Source: Candidatus Eremiobacteraceae bacterium (GTDB lineage Bacteria; Vulcanimicrobiota; Vulcanimicrobiia; Eremiobacterales; Eremiobacteraceae). From it: 64,000 bases of DNA. This document shows positions 42,252 through 51,224 of the stretch, piece by piece. A model generated the notes under the pieces. The model saw only the letters and a program-made list of their open reading frames with translations. It was not told the origin of the DNA and searched no databases. Numbering within the stretch: position 1 is the first letter of the stretch; every line of letters begins with the position of its first letter. Made by a program: the position numbers and the translations under genes. Where the stretch lies: positions 1 through 64,000 of the forward strand of contig DATCBN010000044.1 of assembly GCA_036511855.1 (NCBI GenBank). Direction: 5' to 3'.

Positions 42252-44873
42252 TCACGCGCCGACCGCGGCGAACTGCTCCATCATATAGGCCTCGATCACG
42301 TCGCCCTCTTTCAAGTCGTTGAAGTTCTCCACCGAGAGGCCGCACTCGTATCCGGCGGCCACTTCGCGCGCGTCATCCTTGAAGCGTTTGAGCGAACCCA
42401 GCTTGCCGTCGTAGATGACGACGCTGTCGCGAAGGACGCGCACGCGCGAGTCGCGCGTGACCTTGCCGTCTTTCACGTACGCGCCGGCGATCGTGCCGAC
42501 TTTGCTGACCTTGAATATCTTGCGCACTTCCACTTGACCGAGCACCACTTCCCGCTCTTGCGGCTTGAGCATGCCCGTCATCGCAGCCTTGACTTCATCG
42601 ATGACGTTGTAGATGACCTCGTACAAGCGGACGTCGACGCCCTCTTGTTCGGCCTTGCGCGCGATGGTGGCGTCGGGCCGGATGTTGAAGCCGATGATGA
42701 TCGCGCTCGACGCGCTTGCCAACATGACGTCCGATTCGTTGATGCCGCCGACGCCCGTATGGATAACGCGCGTGCGCACTTCTTCGTTGGTGAGCCCGTC
42801 TAGCTGCGAACGCAAGGCCTCGACCGAGCCTTGGGCATCGGCCTTGATGATGAGGTTGAGGTCCCTGACGCCGCCCTCTTTGGCTTGCGCCAAGAAGCCG
42901 TCGAGAGTGACCGGGCGCCGCGCCGTGGCCATGCGCTGCTCGCGCTTGCGCTGCGACCGCTTGGCCGCCAGCTCGCGCGCATCGCGCTCGTCGGAAACGA
43001 CTTCAAGCACGTCGCCCGCAGCCGGCACGTCTGACAAACCCATGATCTCCGCCGCGATCGACGGACCGGCGCGCTTGATGGCCGTACCCGCGTCGTCGAA
43101 AAGCGCACGAACCCTACCAAACGTCGCGCCGACCACTGCGATGTCGCCCACGCGCAATGTGCCGTTTTTCACAAGCACGGTGGCCACCGGGCCGCGCGTC
43201 TTATCCAATTGCGCTTCGATGATGACGCCGGACGCGCGACGATTCTTATTGGCCTTCAGTTCTTGCAGGTCGGCATTGAGCAACACCATTTCGAGCAGTT
43301 CGTCGATGCCGGTCTTCAGTTTCGCCGACACCGGAATGAACTGCGTGTTGCCGCCCCAATCTTCGGGTGTCAGGCCGAGTTCGGAGAGCTGCTGCTTCAC
43401 GCGGTCGACGTTCGCGTTGGGCTTGTCGATTTTGTTGACCGCGACCACGATCGGCACGCCGGCCGCTTTCGCGTGGTTCATGGCTTCGATCGTCTGCGGC
43501 ATGACGCCGTCGTCCGCCGCCACCACGAGAATCGCGACGTCGGTCACCTTCGCGCCGCGCGCGCGCATTTCGGTGAACGCTTCGTGGCCCGGCGTGTCGA
43601 TGAACGTGACTTTGCGGTCGTTCGTCTCCACCGTATAGGCACCGATGCGCTGCGTGATGCCGCCGGCTTCGCCCGCTGCGACTTTGGTGGAGCGGATCGC
43701 ATCGAGCAGCGACGTCTTTCCGTGGTCCACGTGACCGAGCACCGTGACGACCGGCGGACGCGTGGTGAGCGAACCCGGCGGATCGGCTTCGGTGAGGATC
43801 TCGACGGTCTCTTCGTCGGCTTCTTTGACGAGCGCGTTGAAGCCAAAGCGTCGTGCGACTTGCGCGGCGACGTCGGACGGCACGTGCTGATTGATGGTGG
43901 CCATCGTGCCCATCTTGATGAGTTGGCCGATGACTTGACCCGCGGGAACGCTCATCGCCGAAGCGAGCTGCTGCACTGTGAGAAGGTCGGGGATCTCGAG
44001 ATCTTTGAGGACCGTGGGCTCGACCATGGGCCCAGGCGCCGACTTGTGCCTCGGCTGCGATTTCTTGAGAAGCTCTTCGCGCTGACGCTCTTTGCGATCG
44101 CGCTCCAATTCCTCGCGCGTCTTCTTGCGGCCGCCGGGTTGCGGACCGCTGCTGGGCGCACCGGGTTGCTGCACGCCGGGGGTACCGGGTCGACCCGGCA
44201 TAGGCCGCCCCGCAACGCCGGGTCCATTCGCAGGCCGGCCGGGCATCGGACGGCCTTGCATGCCCGGACCGCCGGGCCGCGGCTGAAATCCGACGCCGCC
44301 GGTTCGCACGGCGCCGGCGCCCGGCCGCTGCTGAATCGGAGCGGTGATGGGTAGTTTTGGCACGGTCGGAATCGGCGCGGTGGGATCGGCAGAAGCCGCC
44401 GGAATAATTTTCGGATGATGCGCCGGACGAACGGTAGCCTGTCGTTTCGGCGCGGTGGTGGCGACGGCGCGCAATCGCGGCACCGGCGCATGAACGGCTT
44501 CGCTCGCGGCCGGCGCCGGGCGCGCTTGCTCGACAGCTGCGGTCTCGGTCTTCGGCTCGACGGCCGGAATATCGATCTTCGGCAATGGCCGGACTGGCTC
44601 GACGACTGCGGATTCGGCAGCCTTCACATCCGGCAACGGCCGCGCTTGCTCGACCGCGGCCCCATTTGCGGCAACGGATTTTTTGACCGCCGGCTTGTGC
44701 GTCTTCGCGGTCTGCGCGAGATCGCCGACCAGCACACCGCGGACGATGCGGGCCCGATGCTCGTCGATCACGCTCATGTGCGTGGACGCTCGAATCCCCA
44801 CTTTGCTCAGCAGGGTGATCGTGTCTTTGCTCGACAAGTTGAGCTCTTTCGCGAGCTCGTGAACGCGTACCAT
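42252..44873 (-). CDS. infB: Translation initiation factor IF-2
   Basis: An 873-residue GTPase that brings fMet-tRNA to the 30S subunit and promotes subunit joining. ATG 44873 gives the canonical VRVHELAKELNLSSKDTI N-terminal IF2N domain. Residues about 60-300 are a low-complexity Pro/Ala/Gly/Arg linker (for example PGRPANGPGVAGRPMPGR). A second IF2N domain precedes the G domain with G1 GHVDHGKTS, G3 DTPGHEA, G4 NKID and G5 SAK. Domains II to IV follow (DKTRGPVATVLVKNG, GVGGINESDVMLASASS). Length and order match the bacterial norm. It follows ylxR by only eight bases. Confidence 0.98.
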   Translation of the reverse strand: MVRVHELAKELNLSSKDTITLLSKVGIRASTHMSVIDEHRARIVRGVLVGDLAQTAKTHKPAVKKSVAANGAAVEQARPLPDVKAAESAVVEPVRPLPKIDIPAVEPKTETAAVEQARPAPAASEAVHAPVPRLRAVATTAPKRQATVRPAHHPKIIPAASADPTAPIPTVPKLPITAPIQQRPGAGAVRTGGVGFQPRPGGPGMQGRPMPGRPANGPGVAGRPMPGRPGTPGVQQPGAPSSGPQPGGRKKTREELERDRKERQREELLKKSQPRHKSAPGPMVEPTVLKDLEIPDLLTVQQLASAMSVPAGQVIGQLIKMGTMATINQHVPSDVAAQVARRFGFNALVKEADEETVEILTEADPPGSLTTRPPVVTVLGHVDHGKTSLLDAIRSTKVAAGEAGGITQRIGAYTVETNDRKVTFIDTPGHEAFTEMRARGAKVTDVAILVVAADDGVMPQTIEAMNHAKAAGVPIVVAVNKIDKPNANVDRVKQQLSELGLTPEDWGGNTQFIPVSAKLKTGIDELLEMVLLNADLQELKANKNRRASGVIIEAQLDKTRGPVATVLVKNGTLRVGDIAVVGATFGRVRALFDDAGTAIKRAGPSIAAEIMGLSDVPAAGDVLEVVSDERDARELAAKRSQRKREQRMATARRPVTLDGFLAQAKEGGVRDLNLIIKADAQGSVEALRSQLDGLTNEEVRTRVIHTGVGGINESDVMLASASSAIIIGFNIRPDATIARKAEQEGVDVRLYEVIYNVIDEVKAAMTGMLKPQEREVVLGQVEVRKIFKVSKVGTIAGAYVKDGKVTRDSRVRVLRDSVVIYDGKLGSLKRFKDDAREVAAGYECGLSVENFNDLKEGDVIEAYMMEQFAAVGA

Positions 44874-44881
44874 TGCCAAAA

Positions 44882-45184
44882 CTAGACTATTTCCTCATTC
44901 TTCCGATTAGACGCGACATCGTCGTGCGACGCCCCAAGTTGGTCGGCATCCTTGACTTCGGCCAAACCCCGAAATCTCTTGTTCTTCCTTACCTTATCCC
45001 GACAGGCCGCAGAACATAAATATGCCCCACGCCCCGGCGCCCGCGCGGCAGGGTCAGCCCGCCATCCGCCTTCTGACAGGTGGACGAAGCGTACCAACGA
45101 CTTCTTTGGAAACCGGGCGCGGCAACCGACGCACTGTCGGAACGGCACGTGCGGGGAAGGGCCCTGGGGAGCGGAATTCGGCAC
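44882..45184 (-). CDS. ylxR: YlxR-family RNA-binding protein
   Basis: A 100-residue basic protein of the YlxR/DUF448 family. Starting at GTG 45184 (AGGA upstream), it contains QCVGCRARFPKKSLVRFV and the diagnostic GRGAYLCSAACRDK, with four Cys that may hold a metal in some members. YlxR is encoded between nusA and infB in many bacteria and binds RNA or RNase P in some studies. Here nusA is 4.6 kb upstream, so ylxR now heads its own transcription unit, divergent from an msrA gene. Its promoter must lie in the 126 bases before the start. Confidence 0.92.
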   Translation of the reverse strand: MPNSAPQGPSPHVPFRQCVGCRARFPKKSLVRFVHLSEGGWRADPAARAPGRGAYLCSAACRDKVRKNKRFRGLAEVKDADQLGASHDDVASNRKNEEIV

Positions 45185-45310
45185 CTGTCCTGATTATTCG
45201 CCACGGGGGTGCGGCCGACCTGGGACGGCCTGCGCATCCATCGCGCACTTCCATGCGTATACCAACTAGCAACTAGACCGATACCGACATCTTGTATAAG
45301 AAGGAATCCA

Positions 45311-45967
45311 ATGCACTTCACGCACCCCGTCCGCACGCTTTTCGCCGGCCTCATCGTCGCCCAGCTCGTCCTGATCACTGGCTGCATGAGTCTTGCCGAC
45401 ACGTCGACCGCGAAACCCGCGCAGCCGGGTTCCGGAGAGACGGTCGTCCTTGCAGGAGGTTGTTTCTGGGGCATGGAGGCGGTATTTGAAAAGCTGAAGG
45501 GCGTCTCAAATGTCGTGGCGGGATACTCGGGCGGCGACGCGGCGACGGCCCATTACGATATGGTGAGCACCGGCACGACCGGTCATGCAGAATCCGTCGA
45601 AGTGACGTTCGATCCGAAACAAGTCTCGTTCAACCAATTGCTCGCGGTGTATTTTCTCGTCGCGCACGATCCGACGGAACTGGATCGGCAAGGCCCCGAT
45701 GACGGCACGCAGTACCGCTCGGAGATCTACTATACGACCACCGCGCAAAAGAACGCCGCAGAATCGTACATCAAATCGCTCACAGATCAGAAGACGTTTA
45801 GCGATAAGATCGTCACGCTGGTCGCGCCGTTACACGCTTTCTATCCCGCCGAAGATTACCATCAACATTTCGTCGATCGAAACTCCTACTACCCGTACGT
45901 CGTGATCAACGATCTGCCGAAGCTCGTCGCACTCAAACACAAATTCCCGGATATGGTCAAGCAATAA
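45311..45967 (+). CDS. msrA: Peptide methionine sulfoxide reductase A, lipoprotein form
   Basis: A 218-residue enzyme that reduces methionine-S-sulfoxide in proteins. ATG 45311 has AAGGA upstream. Unlike cytoplasmic MsrA, it carries a signal peptide ending in a lipobox (LITGC, Cys25), so it should act on envelope or secreted proteins. The catalytic Cys51 is in GGCFWGMEAVFEKLKGV; the substrate-binding GYSGGDAATAHYD, TGHAESVEVTFDP and YHQHFVDRNSYYPY motifs are present. The electron donor is unknown here; a thioredoxin-like system would be needed outside the cytoplasm. A palindromic repeat with a T run follows the stop. Confidence 0.93.
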   Translation: MHFTHPVRTLFAGLIVAQLVLITGCMSLADTSTAKPAQPGSGETVVLAGGCFWGMEAVFEKLKGVSNVVAGYSGGDAATAHYDMVSTGTTGHAESVEVTFDPKQVSFNQLLAVYFLVAHDPTELDRQGPDDGTQYRSEIYYTTTAQKNAAESYIKSLTDQKTFSDKIVTLVAPLHAFYPAEDYHQHFVDRNSYYPYVVINDLPKLVALKHKFPDMVKQ

Positions 45968-45990
45968 CTCGCGCATCGTAGGAGGGCAAC

Positions 45991-46025
45991 CGTACTAGGG
46001 CAAGCGGCGCTTGCCCCGTTTTTTT
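45991..46025 (+). terminator. Palindromic repeat, locus 2, acting as a terminator for msrA
   Basis: A full repeat unit spans 45991-46016 (CGTACTAGGGCAAGC, GGC, GCTTGCCC) and is followed by CG and seven T residues (46019-46025). The preceding GTAGGAGGGCAAC is also shared with other copies. The hairpin plus T run fits an intrinsic terminator 24 bases after the msrA stop. Confidence 0.8.
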
Positions 46026-46173
46026 GCGTCGACTCCGCTTACCCTATTTTTTCGCATTAATATCGCGGATGCGCTGAGATTATAGAGGAGCTGCATCGAG
46101 CGAATTGGGCCTTGTCAATATCCGCGCCTCCGGCGTACACTTGGTTGTATCCCATGCTTGCAACGGAGGAACC

Positions 46174-47814
46174 ATGGCCAGATTCACTCAGTTCGTCGTG
46201 CCTGCCGCCGCCGCGCTCGTCCTAGCCGTCGCGCCGCAGAGCGCGAACGCGCAATCGATGCAGTCTAACGTCGCGGCCGGCGTACCCACGCGCGCCGATG
46301 TGCGCGATCTTGGTGCTGCGAAGCAAACGCAAACGGTCAAGCTCGCGCTGACGCTGCATTATCGCCACGAAGGCGAGCTCTCACAGCTCGTCGAGGCCCA
46401 AGCGGATCCGTCGTCCGGATATTACGGACACTTCCTCAACAACCAGCAGTTCAACGCCTACTTCGCGCCGTCGCAGTCCGACTACACGCGACTCGCGCAA
46501 CAGCTTCAGCGCGCCGGATTCCGGGTCGTCGGCACGTACGACAACCGGACGGTGCTCGATGTCGCCGGTCCTGCAAAGGCTGTCGATAGCTACTTCGACA
46601 CCGAGATCCACTCCGTGTACCAATCGGGCTACGGCTTGCGCTACGCCAACGCGCGGCCCGCCATCATGCCCGCCGAGTTGCAGAATGAGCTCGTCGCGAT
46701 CTCAGGCTTCGACAACATCAACAAGGCGCGCTATCAGTATCTCCGCGGCCGCCGGCAGCCGGTCACGCCCGACAACGTCGGCGGCATGCTGCACGGACCC
46801 GACGGTGGGTTCGGCCCTGTTGCACTCGCGACCGGTTTCGACTTTCCGGTGCAGCACGGATTCGATGGCACCGGACATGCGGTTGCCAACGTCGCGGGCA
46901 CTGTGAAGAATTCGGACATCAAAGGGTTTGTGAGTTTCTTCGGTGAGACGCGCACGGGAACGATCCACCGCAAGATCATCGAGGGCAACGGGCAATGGAG
47001 CTCCGGCGATCCGGCTGTCATCGAGGCGACGCTGGATGTGGAGACCATGGGTTCGCTGGCGCCCGGAGCCGACGTGTACCTTTACATCCTTGAAAACCCG
47101 GTCGACCAACCGGGAGAGGACGCCTACAACGCGATCGTCTCCGACAACAAGGTCGATATCGTGAACTCCAGCTTTGGCGTTTGCGAGACCGACGACCAAC
47201 CGTACGCGAAGTCCGCAAATCATATCGCCACGCAGGGCGCAGCCAAAGGCATCACGTTTAGCGCATCATCTGGCGACGGCGGATCCTCAGAATGCGGCAA
47301 CCCGAACGATCAACTCGCACCTGGAGTTGAACCGCATTTCGTCTCGGTCGGAGGCACGTCGCTTTTCGTGAACTCGCATGCCAAATACCAATCCGAAAGC
47401 GTTTGGAACGGTTCGGGCGGCGGCGTATCGGCGTTCGTGCCCATTCCGAGTTACCAAAAAGGCGTGTCCGGACTTGCTTCCAGCACGAATCGAAACGTGC
47501 CCGACATCGCCTTCCCCGCAGATCCAAACACCGGCTTCTCGTTCTTCTTCGGCGGTTCATTCGAAGGACCCATCGGAGGAACGTCGTGGTCGTCGCCCAC
47601 CTATTGCGCGCTGCAAGTGACGATCAATCAGAAAGACGGCAAGCGCTTTGGCTGGGTCAACAAGAAGATCTACAAGGCTTTTGCCGCCAACGGCTACACG
47701 GTGTTCCACGACATCACCACCGGCTCAAACGGCAATTTCAACGGCAAACCAGGCTACGACAACGCGACCGGGATCGGCTCGATCAAGGGCTTCAAATTCG
47801 CCGGCGTCGAGTAA
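46174..47814 (+). CDS. Secreted S53 (sedolisin/kumamolisin) peptidase 2
   Basis: A 546-residue pre-pro-peptidase. ATG 46174 has CGGAGG upstream. The layout matches the other S53 gene in the window: signal peptide (to about residue 26), activation prodomain (YGHFLNNQQFNAYFAPS), and a catalytic domain with Glu284 and Asp288 in EATLDVE, Asp368 in SSGDGG and Ser471 in GGTSWSSP. The calcium motif DITTGSNG and GYDNATGIG closes it. Residues of the two proteins align almost one to one, so they are paralogues with independent positions. The product should be an acid-active extracellular endopeptidase. A palindromic repeat with T run follows the stop. Confidence 0.93.
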   Translation: MARFTQFVVPAAAALVLAVAPQSANAQSMQSNVAAGVPTRADVRDLGAAKQTQTVKLALTLHYRHEGELSQLVEAQADPSSGYYGHFLNNQQFNAYFAPSQSDYTRLAQQLQRAGFRVVGTYDNRTVLDVAGPAKAVDSYFDTEIHSVYQSGYGLRYANARPAIMPAELQNELVAISGFDNINKARYQYLRGRRQPVTPDNVGGMLHGPDGGFGPVALATGFDFPVQHGFDGTGHAVANVAGTVKNSDIKGFVSFFGETRTGTIHRKIIEGNGQWSSGDPAVIEATLDVETMGSLAPGADVYLYILENPVDQPGEDAYNAIVSDNKVDIVNSSFGVCETDDQPYAKSANHIATQGAAKGITFSASSGDGGSSECGNPNDQLAPGVEPHFVSVGGTSLFVNSHAKYQSESVWNGSGGGVSAFVPIPSYQKGVSGLASSTNRNVPDIAFPADPNTGFSFFFGGSFEGPIGGTSWSSPTYCALQVTINQKDGKRFGWVNKKIYKAFAANGYTVFHDITTGSNGNFNGKPGYDNATGIGSIKGFKFAGVE

Positions 47815-47836
47815 ACAAAAAGCACCCAGGGGCAAC

Positions 47837-47871
47837 CGTACTAGGGCAAGCATCGCTTGCCCTATTTTTTT
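47837..47871 (+). terminator. Palindromic repeat, locus 3, acting as a terminator for S53 peptidase 2
   Basis: A full unit spans 47837-47862 (CGTACTAGGGCAAGC, ATC, GCTTGCCC), followed by TA and seven T residues (47865-47871). It lies 23 bases after the S53 stop codon, and its context matches the copy after msrA. Confidence 0.85.
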
Positions 47872-47884
47872 CCTTTCCTTATCC

Positions 47885-47925
47885 GTAGTAGGAGGCAACT
47901 GTACTAGGGCAAGCACCGCTTGCCC
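47885..47925 (+). repeat. Palindromic repeat, locus 4
   Basis: A second copy, 38 bases downstream of locus 3, in the same orientation: the GTAGTAGGAGGCAACT lead then GTACTAGGGCAAGC, ACC, GCTTGCCC (47901-47925). No T run follows on the plus strand. It lies seven bases beyond the 3' end of the minus-strand gene at 47932. Confidence 0.8.
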
Positions 47926-47931
47926 GCGATT

Positions 47932-48504
47932 TCAATCTTCGTTATGCGCGAGCCAAATTGAGACCACATGACCATCATGAAAAACAATCGTTGAGAAATC
48001 GAAGTAGCCGTGAGTATCTCCTGCATGAACCACGGACTTAGCAAGGTTTAGGAATTGACGGCGATCCGTCGGCCGGGTGATATCAGAGAGTGGCACTTTC
48101 AAGGCCGCGACAACTTGCTTGGGAGTGTCGCCAAGGCGAAGGCCACGAACGGTCGACACGTGTGAAAGATCACGGCTCGGTAACTTCACAGGCGGAGTGC
48201 CAATATAGAGAATCATTTCCGGCCCGCCGTCGAAGCCCGCCGCAATGTGGTGAGCGTAATCGTATATCCACCTTGACCCAGAACAGGCGGTGTCCGCTTT
48301 CATCCCGTTAAACGCAAGTCTTTCGGTAAAGTGATCTTCGATCACCATCGGCTGCCTTTGGCGGTCGGATGGGCCCGCAATTTCTTGTGCCGACTGTGCC
48401 CATGCCGCAAGCTCATCGTGTGCTTTCGCCGGCCCGAGCACCAATGCGGCGACGGCGCAGAAACCGACGATGAAGCTTATAAGAGTGCGAGTTCTTGCCA
48501 ACAA
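47932..48504 (-). CDS. Exported protein of unknown function
   Basis: A 190-residue protein that appears to start at TTG 48504, with AAAGG upstream. Residues 1-28 form a signal peptide (LISFIVGFCAVAALVLGPAKA). The mature part has no recognised domain; segments are HFTERLAFNGMKADTACSGS, IAAGFDGGPEMILYIGTPP, VRGLRLGDTPKQVVAALKVP and a C-terminal YFDFSTIVFHDGHVVSIWLA. The GDTPKQVV phrase resembles short lipoprotein-like BamE/SmpA repeats, where a similar G-x-T-x-x-x-V motif occurs, but this is weak. One Cys is present in the mature chain. It probably acts in the envelope. Confidence 0.65.
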   Translation of the reverse strand: MLARTRTLISFIVGFCAVAALVLGPAKAHDELAAWAQSAQEIAGPSDRQRQPMVIEDHFTERLAFNGMKADTACSGSRWIYDYAHHIAAGFDGGPEMILYIGTPPVKLPSRDLSHVSTVRGLRLGDTPKQVVAALKVPLSDITRPTDRRQFLNLAKSVVHAGDTHGYFDFSTIVFHDGHVVSIWLAHNED

Positions 48505-48548
48505 ATCGTACCGACCTTTGTGCTCACGTCGCCGTTAGCCGATATGAT

Positions 48549-49109
48549 CTAATGCTTTGGTTGGCCCAAAAACGTCAGCGTCTTGATCACCGCCCGATAG
48601 GCGGCGATGTCGCTGTCGGACGCACGCTGCTTCGGCGGCGGATCCAACGATACGATGAAGTAATAATCGATCGTGTGGCCAGGATTTACGTAGGAGACAT
48701 ACTCATCGGCCCGTTTCAGGCCGTATATCTTTGCATAAACAGTGCCGCCTGGGTATTCGGCGGAGAAGTCGGAGAACTTGATGTCCGGCGTCGCCGTCTT
48801 GTAACGCGCCATGTCGGTGGTAAGATCGCGGCCGACGTCGTCGCCGAAATCTTTGGGAAGAATCGAAACGCGGATGATCACTCCGTCTTGGCCGAATTTT
48901 TGACCTATCGGCAGAAAATATACATTTGACCCGATCTCGTCGCTATGCTCAGTATAGCCGGTCCAGCCGTCCGGCTCATGGGCGCCGAACATCCAGCCCT
49001 TGCCATACGCGAGAAGCGAATGCATATCGCTGGGGATGGGCGAAGGTTCTGGGGTTGGTGCGAGCAAGACCGCCGCCGCGACCACCGCACTCTGCAATAT
49101 CATAAACAT
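48549..49109 (-). CDS. Exported protein of unknown function
   Basis: About 186 residues from ATG 49109 (ATG 49103 and an upstream GTG at 49124 are alternatives; none has a clear ribosome-binding site). A hydrophobic start (FMILQSAVVAAAVLLAPTPE) acts as a signal peptide. The mature part is a compact alpha/beta protein with GKGWMFGAHEPDGWTGYTEH, IIRVSILPKDFGDDVGRDL, GTVYAKIYGLKRADEYVSYV and a C-terminal helix (DIAAYRAVIKTLTFL). This pattern resembles PsbP/LpqN-like periplasmic domains in length and helix placement, but I do not claim it. It diverges from the lipoprotein gene at 49157. Confidence 0.65.
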   Translation of the reverse strand: MFMILQSAVVAAAVLLAPTPEPSPIPSDMHSLLAYGKGWMFGAHEPDGWTGYTEHSDEIGSNVYFLPIGQKFGQDGVIIRVSILPKDFGDDVGRDLTTDMARYKTATPDIKFSDFSAEYPGGTVYAKIYGLKRADEYVSYVNPGHTIDYYFIVSLDPPPKQRASDSDIAAYRAVIKTLTFLGQPKH

Positions 49110-49156
49110 ACGATGCCATTTGACGCGCGCGCCGAGGGTTCCCACGGAGCAAGGCC

Positions 49157-49813
49157 TTGAGACTTTTTCGTTTGGCGTTGTCTTCGGCGTTAATAGCGTC
49201 TGCGCTGGTTGTTGCCGGATGCACGAGCGTTCGAACTCCCCCACTGGCTCAGCTATCTTCGCCTATCCCGCTTTTGCCATGGGACTACGAGTCGTATGTG
49301 CTATTCACGGATCCGTGTTACGCGCCCGTGATCTCCGAGGCGATCAAAACATTCGGTGAAGTACCGCCAGGTGTTTCGCACACTTGGCCCGGGCTGTATA
49401 AGGCCTCCATGTCTCGCGGAGACATCACGGTGCTCTTTCCGCAAACGGCTCGCGGTGTTGACTGCGCCAAAATCGGCGTTCTCTCGATCATACCAGTAAA
49501 GTATGCGTCGCCGCTGACGATCAATCTCCCGGATTTCGACGCTCGGACGATAACCATCTACCCGTCCAACGTCGACAGGAGCGCATTCATAAAGGTCACC
49601 GACAAGTTTGGACGATCGTTCTCGAAAAAACTCGTGCTTCGACCATTCGGATTTGAGGTGGACTACCACCAACACATGCTGGTGATCGTAGCTCACGGCT
49701 CAATGCGGTTCGGCACCGACTTCCAAACCTCAATCGAGCGTGGCGACAGGACCACCTATTTCGTGACCTTTAGACCCTACCTGTTGATAGAGGGACCGGT
49801 CTACGACGACTAG
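49157..49813 (+). CDS. Lipoprotein of unknown function
   Basis: A 218-residue protein starting at TTG 49157, with GGAGCAAGG upstream. The lipobox VAGC (Cys22) ends the signal. The mature chain is a beta-rich domain with two Cys (FTDPCYAPVISEAIKTF and GVDCAKIGVLSIIPVKYA), NLPDFDARTITIYPSN, KVTDKFGRSFSKKLVLRPFG and a C-terminal TTYFVTFRPYLLIEGP. I recognise no domain. Lipoproteins of this size are often part of outer-membrane complexes. It converges with nusA, leaving 16 bases between the stops. Confidence 0.7.
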   Translation: MRLFRLALSSALIASALVVAGCTSVRTPPLAQLSSPIPLLPWDYESYVLFTDPCYAPVISEAIKTFGEVPPGVSHTWPGLYKASMSRGDITVLFPQTARGVDCAKIGVLSIIPVKYASPLTINLPDFDARTITIYPSNVDRSAFIKVTDKFGRSFSKKLVLRPFGFEVDYHQHMLVIVAHGSMRFGTDFQTSIERGDRTTYFVTFRPYLLIEGPVYDD

Positions 49814-49829
49814 GCCGTGAGGCGTAGCG

Positions 49830-51158
49830 TTATTCCGCGATCTCCGGCTCGGCGTCGGGAGTGGCCTCTTCTTCCTCTACCTCGTCTTCGCCAAGCGTCA
49901 TCCGCTGCAGTTCCTGAAGTTTGCGGATGAGCTCTTCGTCTTGCGCGAGCATTTCGGCGGTGAGTTCCACGCCGCTCTCCTCGGCTGCGACTTCGGCCAT
50001 GGCCGCGAGTTCCTCGCGCTCCTTGTCCTCGTCGACCCGCTGCGACATGACTTCCGCCCACTGCTCTTCGTTGTGGATGTCGATGCGCCAGCCGGTGAGC
50101 CGCGCGGCAAGCCGGACGTTCTGACCTTCTTTGCCGATCGCAAGCGACAATTGATAGTCGGGCACGACCGCCTCCGCCAAGTGCTCGCGCTCGTTGAGAT
50201 GCACCGAAATCACTTTGGCGGGCGCCAACGCATTGGCCACGTAGGTGGCCGGATCGGGCGACCATTGGATGACGTCGATCTTCTCGCCGCGCAGCTCTTC
50301 GCCGATGTTGTTCACGCGAGATGAACGCGGCCCTAGGCACGCACCGACTGCGTCGATGTCCTCTTCATTCGTCCACACCGAGATCTTCGAACGGGCGCCA
50401 GGCTCGCGCGCGACGTCCTTCACTTCGACAATGCCCTGCGAGACTTCGGGAATTTCTTGCTCGAAGAGGCGCCGGACGACATTGGGATGGATGCGCGACA
50501 GTATGATCTGCGGACCGCGATTCGTCTTGCGGACTTCCATGACGTACGCGCGGACGCGTTCGTTGATGCGAAACGACTCGTGGGCCACTTGCTCGGACAC
50601 GGGCAAGATGGCCTCGGCCTTTCCCAGGTCGACGAACATGTTGCGCTGCTCGTAGCGCAAGACTTGACCGCCGACCAGCTCGTCGAGCCGGTCGTTGTAT
50701 TCGTCGAAGACCATGTCGCGTTCGGCCTCGCGGATGCGCTGCACGATGACCTGCTTGGCCGTCTGCGCCGCGATGCGCCCGAATTCTTTCGGCGTGATCT
50801 CGACGTCGAAGTTCTCTCCGGCCGCTTTTCCGCCGGCGTCGGCGACCGAGATCTCGATCGCGGGATCGGTGACTTCCGCCACGACGGTGCGCCGGGCGAA
50901 CACGCGATACGCGCCGTTCTCCCGGTCGACGATCACTACCGGATTGCCGACGGCTTCAGCTTCGCGAACGAAGTTGCGCTTGTATGCCGAGACGAGCGCG
51001 GCTTCGAGCGCTTCCATCAGCACTTCGGCCGATAGGTTGCGGTCGCGTTCGAGCTCTTTCAGTGCGGCGATGAGTTCCGGATTTGCCACTGACGGCGTCG
51101 CGACGCCGGCCGGCGCCGAACCGTCGGCGTTCTTCTTGACTGTTTTTCTTACTGCCAT
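49830..51158 (-). CDS. nusA: Transcription termination/antitermination factor NusA
   Basis: A 442-residue RNA-polymerase-associated factor that controls pausing, termination and antitermination. The N-terminal polymerase-binding domain (ELIAALKELERDRNLSAEVL, SAYKRNFV) is followed by S1 (DELVGGQVLRYEQRNMFVDL), KH1 (GPQIILSRIHPNVVRRLFEQ) and KH2 (VVPDYQLSLAIGKEGQNVRL, AARLTGWRIDI). The C-terminus is short, highly acidic and lacks the two AR repeats of E. coli, as in many phyla. Normally rimP precedes and ylxR follows; here both are several kilobases away although on the same strand. A promoter and a leader hairpin are predicted upstream. Confidence 0.97.
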   Translation of the reverse strand: MAVRKTVKKNADGSAPAGVATPSVANPELIAALKELERDRNLSAEVLMEALEAALVSAYKRNFVREAEAVGNPVVIVDRENGAYRVFARRTVVAEVTDPAIEISVADAGGKAAGENFDVEITPKEFGRIAAQTAKQVIVQRIREAERDMVFDEYNDRLDELVGGQVLRYEQRNMFVDLGKAEAILPVSEQVAHESFRINERVRAYVMEVRKTNRGPQIILSRIHPNVVRRLFEQEIPEVSQGIVEVKDVAREPGARSKISVWTNEEDIDAVGACLGPRSSRVNNIGEELRGEKIDVIQWSPDPATYVANALAPAKVISVHLNEREHLAEAVVPDYQLSLAIGKEGQNVRLAARLTGWRIDIHNEEQWAEVMSQRVDEDKEREELAAMAEVAAEESGVELTAEMLAQDEELIRKLQELQRMTLGEDEVEEEEATPDAEPEIAE

Positions 51159-51181
51159 AACGTCTCTCGTTAACGTTGAAA

Positions 51182-51203
51182 GGAGCGGGCGTCAACCCAC
51201 TCC
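51182..51203 (-). promoter_or_regulatory. Leader hairpin of nusA
   Basis: In the minus-strand leader, GGAGTGGG and CCCGCTCC (51203-51196 with 51189-51182) form an 8-bp stem with one G-T pair and a 6-base loop, followed by TTTC. It lies about 24 bases before the nusA start. It could be a weak attenuator or a simple stability element. Confidence 0.35.
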
Positions 51204-51224
51204 TCTCTGAGGAACACTATGGAA

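Noticed and set aside
46127-46169. A second ribosome-binding-site hairpin before S53 peptidase 2 (CCTCCG with CGGAGG)
   Set aside because: Only six pairs around a 31-base loop with no supporting inner stem; likely chance in GC-rich DNA.
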